A DNA stretch of 64,000 bases from Corallium rubrum (lineage: Eukaryota > Cnidaria > Anthozoa > Scleralcyonacea > Coralliidae), in assembly GCA_964035015.1 (NCBI GenBank), contig OZ036003.1, positions 2,662,531 through 2,726,530 of the forward strand. The letters are read 5' to 3'. Under the pieces are notes generated by a model. The model made no database searches. It had not been told where the DNA came from and saw only the letters and a program-made list of their open reading frames with translations. The position numbers and the translations under genes are program-made. This document shows positions 13,001 through 25,000 of this stretch, one piece after another (position 1 is the first letter of the stretch; each line of letters begins with the position of its first letter).

Positions 13001-16000
13001 TCTAAAACCTATTTTGTAACACCGCCTCCTACCGTTGAACAACCGACGCTTAAACATAATTTCTTTCATAACTGGAAAACTTTGGGCGACCCGACAGAGA
13101 AAGACTTGGCAAAGATGACTCCGGATGAAAGAGAAGAGTATGAACACCATGTAATGATGACTAGATCAAAATATTTACCCATGACAAAAGAAGATGTATC
13201 ACAATTATCACCAGAAGACAAGAAAGATTATCATGCTACTTTTAAAATAAAAACACCTAAATATAATCTAAGAAGCAAACCTTACTAAAACTTCTTTATA
13301 TGTAACCGTAATTTGTTTTGATATCTGTAAGTTTAAGCCAATGCCGAAATAAATATTTTAAACTGATTATTGTGAATTCTGTCTTATGCAAAATGCACGC
13401 TAATGACTTTCTCGCCTAGACCTGCCTAAGCGCTTAATCTCTTAATTGCCCCTAATGAGTTTTTCTTTTGTCTCCTGCACGTGCACTGAGGATAAATATT
13501 CAAGTATCACTGCAGCTATGTGTGCACTGATCCATCCTGACGCCAAATAATATTTCGTTTATATACCGTCACTTAAAATGGCTCCTACGGCTTTTCGAAT
13601 TGAATCCTCGTCTAAAATCTTCAGTTCTACTTACGATTTCTTCACTTATAAACAAAGGTATAGTTAGGAATGATTCTAGGGTGATTGAATATTTAGGTTC
13701 TATTATAATATTCATTATTTAACAATTATTTACCGAAGTCGAGATGATTATCGGTGAATATTTACCGCGCCGCGAAGCGGCAAGGTAAATATTCACCGAT
13801 AATCATCGAGACTGAGGTAAATAATTGTTTTAGTATAATTTCTTTCACAAAATTAATCAAACAATTAATATTCGCTTCCGTTATGAATATAATTTACTTC
13901 CTTCTTAAAAACGTAATGATCGATCACATGACACATGATCTGAAATCTGAATTCGAAAGCAGTTCGGCAAGTTCGTTTGACATTTCACAACAACATCGAG
14001 GCTAAGACGCTGAAAAACGTTTTAAAACAACAAGGATCATGCATAATAAAAATCTAACAATGTAATACGTTCAAGAATAGTTAGTTGTTGTTCATATTGA
14101 TGTTAAATGTGAATGAACATCCCTGGAAAGTACCAGATGGAAGAATTGATTCGGGACACCTCACACCATGTGCTTGAAGAATATTTGCCTCATTTCTGCA
14201 AAAGGATACAGTACCGTTTGCGACTGTTGGACTGCTTTCTGCTGGATGTTGACGAGAGGCATCTGGAGTTGGGATGATTGACGAAGACGAAGTGGCTGCT
14301 GTATTTTCTTCGCCATGAACAAACGAACTTAGCGTCGACGACATCTGCTTAAACTGGCTTAGAGTTGGTCTGGCGCAATAACTTTCTATGCTTGTATCGC
14401 TTCTGTGACCAGTTACGGCTTTAATCTTTCGTGTTTCAACGTTGTTGGACGATAAAACAGTAACGGTGGTGGCTCGCAGCGAATGGTTGGTATAGTAAGG
14501 CGATATTCCAGCTCTTTGTGACATATCTCGCATCATGTTGTTGAGCAAGTTATGGCCGAGTACTTTTTTCTCGTACCAAACTATTGCTTCGTTTGGGTTG
14601 AACCTTGAAGAAGGATGTCTTGGTCGCTGGAACAACACGTCCATGTCAGGATTTAGGTGACTTAAATACGCTTTGATTGTATTTACTGGACATCTTGGCG
14701 ATTTTGTGAGAGCAAAGACCTTGCCGTCCGAGTGGTCTTCCGTGCCTTCGAGACCGCCAGTGTGATTTTTGCTTGAAAGCATCGTCCCCGGTTCATCTTT
14801 ATTGAGCTCGAAGTACTCTTCTCCAGTGCCTGTTGTACAAAGACGTAGCATCGATTTCTTCATTGCCCTCTGGTTTTCACGACCTCGTTTGCCAAAATAC
14901 AAAGAAATGTAGAACCAAACTGTTTGCATTAAACAGCGAGGATCACGGGTTTCAGCGCAAGCAAGTTCGCCTTTCTCGAAAAGGAGTTGTACCGCTTCAG
15001 GTGTCAAGGGATTTTTGTGGACAGTTCCAGCAATTTTTCCAGTGCCCATGAGATGTTTCAGGTAGGAATGCAATGTTTTATTTGCTTCTTGAAAGGCGAC
15101 CGGGTCACAAATTGAGAACTTTTTGTTATATGGTGGTGAGCGAAGATGGCGATCCAACGCAGCTCGCAATGACATCAAGGTTGCCTTTTTGTAGTAAGAA
15201 CCATCTTTTTTTCTTGCAGACATGTAGAATTTTGATAGACATTGATTCAGGTCATCAATTTCCATGTTCTCGAACTCGGTTGTAAACTCGTTTTGGTGTG
15301 AGAACCATTCTAGTGTAGAAAATAGTTAAAAAAGACAAGTAATTTTGCCCATCGCTCTTTTTTGACAGTCAGTTGTAAATTGTCAAACAAATTGTTAAGA
15401 AATTAATTGCAAAAAGACTCCTTACCTTTGAAAAGCTTAATCCCATATTTTGTTGCTAGTTTTGTGTTTTGTGGAATTGCACTGTCCTTTATTTGTTCAA
15501 TTTCCTCAACAGAAATTTCTACAAAACGACTGTGGGAAGCCATTTTGAAAGCATTATTTACTACTCAGGTAGTAAATAATGCCTCAGATTTACTACTCAG
15601 TTAACCAATCAAATTGCTCGAAAGCCATTTTTTACTACTGAAATTATACTAAATGCTATTAATCTAAGTCTATACGAGCTCTGCCAATTCAGACACTTAG
15701 ACTTCTAAAAACTCTCTATACTCATCGAGACAAGGTTTCAGATAAAAAATATAAAGTGCCTCTATCAATTTCTCTTTAGTTCCTTGTAAAGAACGTCTAT
15801 TTTGTTAAAGTTTACTGTACGCATGCTCTGTACGTATACGTGTCCCACAACTGTTGACTATAAGTAGGGTTAAGGGTTTAAATGAAAGTTGGTTTCTATT
15901 AGTTATAAAGAGATAAGTCCAGTGCCTTTTACGTAACTTCGGAAATCAGTCGGAGACCAATCGGGAATGACGGGGGGTTAAGTAACATCTAGGATTAGGG

Positions 16001-19000
16001 GGGAAAGTTAGGGTTACTACGTCCCAAAGGAGTCTGAGAATGAATAAATAGATAGATAGATAGATAGATACTTTATTAAAAATTACCTGGCAGCCAAGGG
16101 CTGAATTGCGTAATTTACAATGATAAATAGTGACAATAAGATAAAATGTTCAAATTAAGTATTTACAATAAAACTTAGTATACAATGACTATGTAAGGAA
16201 GCTTATAATATAGAAAAAGGGGTAATACGTTAGGGATCTACAATACGTTAGAGGTCTACAGAAAAGCAAGAAGCAGGTATAAAAGTTCTTTTAAAACGGT
16301 CAGTGCGTATGCGCGGAAGATCGAACATGCGCTTACGTCTAATGTTATACTTGGCCTCATGAAATGATGGAAGTAATTTATATAATTTGTGTAAGGGGTC
16401 AGATACAATTGAGGCGAATAATTTGCTGCATTGTTCCTCACGTCTGTCATACAGAGAACTGAGGTTACACAAATCTAAATTCTGATGATATGACACTCCA
16501 GGTGATATAATGGATAGAGCCCTCTTCTGCACACGTTCCAAGTCGTCGCTTAAATAGACGGGAAGGGAATAATGGAAGACCGGTGAACAGTACTCTAGAA
16601 TTGATCTCACACAGGTGCAATAAAAATTCACGATATCTGAAACAGGAACCTTAGCGCGTTTCAGTAAAACTAAAAAGTACATACGTTTGTTTGCTTTCTT
16701 GATAGTTTCTCTAACATGGGCATTCCACAGCAGGTCGTTAGAAATCGTCAAGCCCAAAATTTTAGCATTATCAACGATATCGAGTTGTTTACCGTTAACT
16801 ACAATTGGAACAAAAACATGTTTTTCTTTTTTGAAATCTAAGACCATTTCTTTACACTTGTCAGCGTTCAGTTGAAACTTATGATCAGATGACCAGGATT
16901 GAACTGCAGAAACTGCGCAGTGGACTTGACTGCAGGATCCTCTTGGTACCACTTCGGCAATTGTTGTGTCATCCACAAATTTCCACGAACTCACATCAGA
17001 TACTTGAAGATCATTAATCATCAATAGAAAGAGCCACGGGCCAAGTTTGGTGCCTTGGGGGACGCCTGCGGGAACGTTACCCCATTCCGAAAAACAATCT
17101 TTAGATAGCTTCACGCGTTGTTGCCTGTTTAGTACGAAGTCAGAAACCCAGCGTGCAATACCATGGGGAATGGATAGACTAAAGATTTTCTGCACCAGAA
17201 GAGTATGATCAATTAAATCAAATGCCTTTCTATAGTCAAATAACACTAATCTCACAGCAGCACCCGTACCATCGGTAGCTTCCGCCAACTGGTGAATCAT
17301 GGATACTAGAGCTAGCACAGTTGAGGATTTGGGAACTGCGCCAAATTGGTCGGGATCAATCATTTCGAGAACAGCAGGGCCAATAAATAATGTAACCACG
17401 AAATCTTCTGCAACTTTAGAAATTGTGGAGGTCAGTGAAATAGGTCTAAGGTGCTTATTTACGTCTGTAATTGGTTTTTGTTTTGGAAGTGGAGTAACAT
17501 TGGCAAGTTTCCATGCTGACGGAAGCTTCTGCTCTTTAAATGAACTATTGATCACTGAACAAACTGGTTGTGCAAGAATTGACGCATACTCTTTCAGTAG
17601 CCAGTTAGGTACTCCATCTGGGCCTGAGGCTTTATGTGAATTGAGATTCTGTAGTGAAATCCGCACAGCCGCTTCGGGAATATCAATGGGATCCTGATCT
17701 TCTTCAAAAGGAGGGAGAGAGTCGAGAGGATGGTATGATTGCATGGATTCCAAAAAAGCAGCGTTTATCATGTTTGCAATTTCTACAGTTGGTTGGTTAC
17801 TGCAGACTTCATCAACATGAAGATGAGACAACAAATCGTCCGAACTGGTGGTAGGTACCATACCAGAAATACGCTTGATCTCTTTCCACCACTGTTTCGG
17901 CTTAGTTTCTTTGAGGTGATGAACCTTCGAGAAAAAGAATTTGCTCCGACAAAGTTTTCTTTCACGGTTTACAGAGTTACGATAATAACGATAGAGCTGC
18001 ATATCTCCTTTAGAGAAGGCTTTCTGACGCAGTTTGACTAGGTTCTTAAATTCTGCAGTAATCCACGGTGGATCATTATTGTGGAGCTTAACTTCCTTGA
18101 GTGGCATAATCGTATCAAAACCGACTGTAATAAAGTCGACCAATAACCGAAGTTTGACTTCGCAACAAGCCGCAGATTCGATGATGGACCAGTCTATCGA
18201 ACTCAGATATCTCCCAAGTTCTTTCTTCCTACTAGGTCGGGTATCCCTCCTTGAAACTGTTCGTCGACTGGAGGTGTTAGAAGATTTCTCTTTGGCGTAA
18301 AGAACAATAACATTATGGTCAGACAAGCCAAAAGGTGGATACATTACCAAGGTGTTCTTGCCGTAGAACTGTGGGATGTTTGTAATAATTAGGTCTAGAA
18401 TCTGGTTGCCTGTAGTTGGAAATGAAACTAGCTGTTTCATTCTGAACTGCACCAGAAGGCGATCGACTTTAAGGCGGTTAAAATCACCGACCAGCAAGAT
18501 CCCGCAGCCAGGAAAAAGTCCTTCTATGGCAGTAAGTGAAGAAGTCAAGAAGTCGAGTATCACTTGATCATCGGCACTGGGCGGATGGTATACCGTGCCC
18601 ACAACAATACAAGGTACACCACGGGGAAGCCTCGTTGGTCTTACGTAAATCCAGAGGACTTCTATATCTGGGCGATGAAGGTGATCCAGAATCTTGAATT
18701 GGATCGAGTTCTTAATATATAGGCAAACACCGCCATGTAGGCCCGAGGTACGATTCTTACAAATTAAATTATAACCGGGTATATGAAGGCATTCGTTACT
18801 AATAAAGTCGTTCAGCCAAGTTTCTGTAAAGGCAGCAAGATCGGGTTTCTTAGCCCTGACAAAATTTCTCACTTCGTCTATTTTAGGTGCTAGAGACATT
18901 GTATTTGACAAAAGTAGATTGGGAACAAACATTCCTATGCGGTTTTCGACACAAGGGATACGAACGCAGTTGGAGAGATTGCGTAACCGATTATGATAAT

Positions 19001-22000
19001 TCGGAATACGAATTTGCCAACCCAGATCAGGGACCAAATTATTTATAGGTTGGAAGTTGTCTGTTGTGTGTGATGTATGAGCTCGGTCGCTCCTAAGTTC
19101 GATGGTCTCATTTAAGATCGTGTTATACGATGAACGAGATCTAAATAGTTCAGCCAACTGCTGGTTTGATTGTTCACAGATTGTTTCCGAAGAGATTTCT
19201 GACTGCGTTTGAACGAATGTCGCTGTTGCGGTTTGTTGTTGGTAAAATGAACCCGGGGAAAAACCTGGTTATGTATCTTATGATGTGCTCTGTTAGACAA
19301 AGGTCTCGATTGTTGTTGCTGCGATCGCCGTCGATCGGTCATAATTTGGTCTTCACATTTTTGAGTTGGGTGTTGACGTTTATGTTTCGCTATTTGGTCT
19401 TCACATTTTTGAGTTGAGTGTTGACGTTTATGTTTCGCTATATAGTCATGCAATTTGATCCTCCTGGGAAACATGATTAGTTGATTGTACGACACTGAGT
19501 TGTTGCTGATTGGTTACTGGTATTTCGATCAATATAGGATTTTCATAACATCCTAACTTTTTGTTACGCCTTCACTTAACGTCGAAATTTGCTCATCAGT
19601 GGAATATTGTTGATTGGCAGTTGGGATTTCTTTTGGTGTTGGATTTACATAACTTCCAATCTTCTTTGCCATGGCCTCGCTTTGCCGTTTGGCATCTGAG
19701 ACTTCAATTAGCGTGGGATTTAAATAACTACTTGCCTTCTTTGTCGCGTCTTCGCTAATTAGCAGCGGAATTTGCACATTAGTGGGATGTTGTTGAATGG
19801 TAATTGGTATTTCTTGCAGTGACGAATTTACATAACTTCCAATCTTCTTTGCCACGTCCTCGCTTATCTTCGATAGTTTTTCACCAATTGAATTGATTTG
19901 GTGATTTATTTTGGATTCTAGGATAGTCATGTCCAACTTTATGCCTTCAACATCGGGCGATAGTTCCACACATTTGCATTGAAGTGTAGCCGTTGTTGCT
20001 TTAACTGCGATGTTCTCGGTGATGTTGTGACCCACGGGTTCATGCCGGTTGTTAATTATTTTGAGCAGAAAGCATGTTGTTTTGTTGGCCTCTTTCCCTT
20101 CAACAGCAAGGACTTTCTTATTCTTCCACCATTGTATTGTCACATCATTATTAATAAAAACCTTTTTTTCTCCTCCCGGAGAGGACCAGTTTCCTTCAAG
20201 TTGTAGTATGTCTTCCACGAAGGTCTTCAACGATTCATGGTCGCCGTCCCATGCGAGTCGTAAATTCGCTGTCATCTTCGCATCAAGTATTAGTTAACTT
20301 TATATAAAAAAACACCTTTAGCTCGACAGTGATTTATTAGTTGAAATACTTTCACCAATTTTACCAAGATTTCCCTATATAATTTGGCAATTTATACAGA
20401 GCAATTTTTGACACGTCTTCACTCCTTTTAATAATAAGTTAATTATAATAATAAATTAAACTTTTAATAATAAATAATAAGTCGGTATGACGTAGTGAAA
20501 ACCGGGGGGTTGAGTGACAGCTAGGGTTAGGGGCCCGAGAAGGTGAATATGACGTAGTGAATAACGGGGGGTTGAGTGAGATTAGGGTTAGGGGGTCATA
20601 TAGGAGCACGAGACATAATGACGTAATGAGATTAGGGTTAGGAGGTCCCACAGGAGAATGAGAATGAATAAATAATAAGTCGGTATGACGTAGTGAAAAC
20701 CGGGGGGGTTGGGTAACAACTATGGTTTAGGGGGGAAAGTTAGGGTTAAGAGGGTAGCATAAATAATGATATTAGGGTTAGGGCTTGCTGACGTAACGCG
20801 CCGCTATAAAATGAATACTAATGAGATGAGGGGCTACACACCGTTTGCATACTAATTACTTCCGCCGCCCGATGGGGGGGGGGGGGGGGGTATCACTACT
20901 ACCGTCCTTTCTTGAATTGGTGCTGCTCTTGAATGGATTTTTGTAAATGAGCATCCTTCACACAAATAAGTACCTATTGATTAGATTTTTACAAGTAACC
21001 CTCTTGGTAAGTTTTAAATACTGTGGAGGAAATTAAGTCGGTCTTATCTAAAAGAACACTTTAAATGGCAAAGTAACATATTTTGCAATTTTTTCGTTTC
21101 TTTCCTTTGTTGTTGAGATATTTATCAATTATTGGACGAGTCTGAGCAAAATATCATGATTTGTCAGTGGCGAGCTGCTAGTTATTTGCCGATGCCGAAG
21201 GCAGAGGCAAATAACTAGCAGCGGGACACTGACAAATCATGATATTTTGCGATAGACGAGTTCAATAATTGATTTATCATTCATAAAATAGTTAAAAATT
21301 TGAAATGCATGAAGTAAGAGATCGCCACTCTTCTCTCTGTCTTCGGCATACTAAAATCTTCGTAAAACTTACTTTTTGTTGGCACGAGTATGCTTTTTAT
21401 CTTACTAAAACTTCCTTTTCAATATTTCTTTTCTGAAGTACATTGTCGTTATGGATGCTTCCAAATACTCTCGATTATTTCCTCGGATAACTGAAGAACT
21501 AGCCGCCATGTTTACGAAAATTATCATTCACTTCGTTTCTATCCCGCATTCTGATTGGTTAATTTACCTGCAAATAATTTTATGAGCATGCGCACTAGCG
21601 ATAACGCTACTGACGGCAAATAATTTTCGTAAACATGGCGGCTAGTTCTTCAGCTATCCGAGGAAATAATCGAGAGTATTTGGAAGCATCCATAACGACA
21701 ATGTACTTCAGAAAAGAAATATTGAAAAGGAAGTTTTAGTAAGATAAAAAGCATACTCGTGCCAACAAAAAGTAAGTTTTACGAAGATTTTAGTATGCCG
21801 AAGACAGAGAGAAGAGTGGCAATCTCTTACTTCAGGCATTTCAAATTTTTAACTATTTTATGAATGATAAATCAATTATTGAACTCGTCTATCGCAAAAT
21901 ATCATGATTTGTCAGTGTCTCGCAGTAACTCGTCACTGACAAATCATGATATTTTGCTCAGACTCGTCCAATAATTGATAATTATTTGCCGTCAGCAGCG

Positions 22001-25000
22001 TTATCGCCAGTGCGCGTGCTCATAAAATTATTTGCAGCAGAAAATTATTTGCACTCAGTTATTTGCAGGTAAATAAACCCAATCAGAATGCGGGATAGAA
22101 ACGAAATGAGTGATAATTCAGGTTGTGTGATATGCAAATTAAACATTTTGACGTCACAAATGCATAATGACTTATCAGGGAATGTTATATATCTTTGTTA
22201 TTATGAAACATAATAACTTGAAAATCGACATGTTTGGTATTGTGGAAGAAACACACCCACATGCTCGAATTAATTTAGTTTGATAATTACAACAATATAT
22301 AACCTTCTCCAATAACTCATCTACATGTAACGTCAAATTGCTTAACCCTCTGAGGCCTGGACCTCTCCCTGAGCTGAATAAAATCGTCTGGCGTTAGCCA
22401 GATAAAATACTAAAGACTCGTCTTCAGGCTTTAAAGGGTTAATTTGCATATCAAACAACCTAAAATATCGCAACAATGAAGCAGGGAAACGAAAAACTGC
22501 GAAAGATGTTACTCTTTATAGCTTTAAATAGTAATTACTGGTAATAATTTTTTCTTTTAATATCCAATAGTATTCTCAGTATGGACTCTAGCTTGTTGTA
22601 TACCCTTCATGATGAAAAAGTACAACGACTTACGCAGAATTTAATCAAGGTATTTCGATATTCGTTAATGTGCCTCCCCAAGTGTAGGGTCTAATGACTG
22701 TGCGCGAGCTGGTTTCTAACTTCGCAGGAAATTTACTGATAATCGGGACATTTTATTGACACACGTAAGAACCGCCCGAAAATGAACACAAATGTCTTGT
22801 GTTTTCTCCGGATATTTTTTAAGTTTTCACAGTTCAAGTAGAAGCTTATACCTTTTCAATTACCTCTTTTCAAAATATTCTATCGGACAAATTTTAGTAA
22901 GACTATATCATTGACGTAATTCTATATGTTCTAAGGGACTAGTCATAAAGTAACTGCTAGGGGGGGCCGGAGGGAAAAATGACTTTTCCAAAAAAAATTT
23001 GGTGGCCCATCCTGAGAAACTCGACAAAATTTCATGGCCCATCACAGATTATTGAAAACATTTCATGACCCACCCTGTTATACATCTATGTCAATCACTT
23101 CGAACAGACCATCATCACTTTCTCCATATAAAACTAAAACCAATAAGTTAGTCACATATTTACTTATCAATGTTTTGGTAAAAGTGATTTGCAATCGAGG
23201 AATGTAATATATTTGATAAAAGTACCTCAATTCCAATACCATACCTTCATAGTAATTACTTTAAGATGGACTTTATATGCAAGGTACCTTGAGGCATTGA
23301 ACAGTACATCACAAAAATCCAAAAGTAAAGAAGATATGTGTGCACAGCCAAAACTAAAACCGAGGTATCATTTGACTGCATTAAAAACTTTAATTGAGAA
23401 GGATTGTTTTGAGGAGAGTGCTTTAGCACTAGCAAATGAAATAATGGCTACATTAAAAAAGCAAAAGGAAGTAAGCCAAAGGAAAGCAAATTCAAGAGGT
23501 GGAAAAAAACAACGTACAATTGATTTTTATGTGCAAAAGTCATCGGCCACTACAATATCTTCTCCTCATTCTTCCTCATCTGGCTCTACGTCATCAGAAT
23601 CTGAAGAAGATTAATTCTTTTATGTGGATTACACATGAATTTAGACTCACAAACTATTAACTCTATTACAGAATCATCCTCAGAGAAACACGAAGAGATA
23701 ATTTTCATGATTTAATATCTCACACTGTCGAAGTCAATGAATAATTGTTTTTTTTATTCAAAAATATTTTTGAAATTTAAAGTTTTCGTTGACTTCGGCA
23801 GTGTAAGATAATCATGAAAACTAAATAAATAAAGTTTTGTTTCTTAATATTTTGAATTTATTTTTATTTTGAATGTTACTTTTAAGAAAATTGTATAGTA
23901 ATTATCTGAGTAAAGAGTCCAAATTGGCTATATTTGTTTCATGGCCCATCCATTTGCACAAGAAATACTTAATGGCCCACCCAAATTGATTAAAATAATT
24001 TCATGACCCATCCATATTCCCTCCGGCCCACCCTAGCAGTTACTTTTTGACCGGTCCCTAACGAGCACCAAAGCTGTAATAAACTTCAAATATACGACAA
24101 ATTTTTTAATAGTATATTTGAAGTTTGTTATAATAAAAAAAAAAAGGAAAAAAAATCTTGTTTCGGGGGGATGGTTACTTCGTGTATGGGGTATACACAT
24201 TCTGTGTATTTTGGGGATGAAGCGCTCCTGATTGTCACGTTCAATCCCATAGACTCCGGCTATTTATTGTAGTTATAGATCAGTCGAATCGTAAGGACTG
24301 TCCAACTGTATGTACGGTTGGTCAGGTTGATATCTTAGAGGCTAGCAACCTCTTTGACAGTATATGCGCGTGTGCGCATTAGCAGAGTCTTAATGGGGAT
24401 TATATGCGCGTGTGCGCATCAGCAGAGTCCTAATGGGGATTATAACCCCTGGACAACAATCTAAGGCCATGTATATAAGAATGAGTCTGTGGGATGATGC
24501 TTGACCATAATTTTACACTATAGAAGTGCTTCCCCCCAAACCCCTTCTCCCACAAAACTGCTGTGGGTGTTTATTTGCTTGACATTGCTGTGTTCAATAA
24601 ACAACACTTTTAATCATTAACCCAGTTAGACGGGGTTAGTATTTGGATCGGTGACCGCTTGGGAATGACCCCTTTGTCGAGCTTGGAACCCATGTAAGTA
24701 TAGTTGTAGTTGATCATGCTGTGCTACGAGGGTTCTTCGCCGGGTTCTCCGGTTTTTCTCTCTCTGTAAAATCAACACCAACATTTTAGCTGTGATTCGT
24801 GGTCTAAACTGTGTCGTATGGCGGTTGCCTGTAGTGCCTTTGATATGCCTCGACACGGTCACTTTGATCTGCGTCCTTCGTAACTCAGCCGCTTGCTGAG
24901 AGTAAGGATGATTAGCCCGCAGTCGTTTATCCTTTAAAACCTAAACTGAGTCATTACTGATGAGGTAGGGGTAATTGAATGTGTTAAAACAAATTAAATA

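Larger units (their letters stand above)
13719..15652. mobile_element. Tyrosine-recombinase (Crypton-like) element with terminal hairpin, no target duplication
   Basis: The left Polinton arm reads straight through the insertion point (5819/5820), so borders are exact: the flanks attcattat and atgctatt join with no base gained or lost. Inside are a 111-bp hairpin at the left end (13719-13829), an intact two-exon tyrosine recombinase on the minus strand and a 32-bp palindrome at the 5' end of the gene (15551-15582). TTAGTATAATTTC directly after the hairpin (from 13830) recurs inverted at the right border (ending 15652), so the hairpin may be an appendix to a TIR-bounded core. Absence of a transposase-type duplication fits tyrosine-recombinase insertion through a circle. 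1934 bp in all. Confidence 0.88.
16051..20468 (-). mobile_element. Non-LTR retrotransposon (LINE, CR1/L2-like), near full length
   Basis: 4418 bp inserted into the Polinton right TIR. The 3' end is a (TATC)n tail on the minus strand (16051-16070 on +); AATAAATA is duplicated at both ends (16043-16050 and 20469-20476), and the uninterrupted target gaatgaataaataataag survives in the left arm near 5425-5445. The element has ORF1 (frameshifted) and a long intact ORF2 with apurinic-type endonuclease and RT. The Jockey/CR1/L2 group is the best fit from domain order; a precise clade would need a tree. Confidence 0.93.
5009..20900. mobile_element. Polinton (Maverick), reduced, carrying three nested insertions
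   Basis: The element starts AGTAGTGATACCCC (5009) and ends with its reverse complement (20900). ACCGTC lies directly outside both ends (5003-5008, 20901-20906): the 6-bp target duplication and AGT termini typical of Polintons. Its TIRs are about 1.6 kb after removing guests (left 5009-6071 plus 9359-9888; right 12913-13718 plus 15653-16050 plus 20469-20900). Removing the Harbinger, tyrosine-recombinase element and LINE leaves about 6.2 kb. The unique core (9889-12912) encodes a packaging ATPase and two small proteins. I see no protein-primed DNA polymerase B, retroviral-type integrase, cysteine protease or capsid protein, all expected in a full 15-20 kb Polinton, so the copy is presumably non-autonomous. 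It sits in a CABIN1 intron. Confidence 0.93.
12913..20900. repeat. Polinton right terminal inverted repeat (split by two insertions)
   Basis: 12913-13718, 15653-16050 and 20469-20900 are the reverse complement of the left arm. The empty Harbinger site is preserved at 13466-13470. The terminal C7/G7 run of the left end has grown to G17 here (20874-20890). Confidence 0.9.

Noticed and set aside
17299..17697. Plus-strand frame of 132 codons
   Set aside because: Shadow of the LINE ORF2 on the opposite strand.
24625..24657. Functional 5S rRNA gene
   Set aside because: Only the 3' third is present, with mismatches, fused to SINE body.
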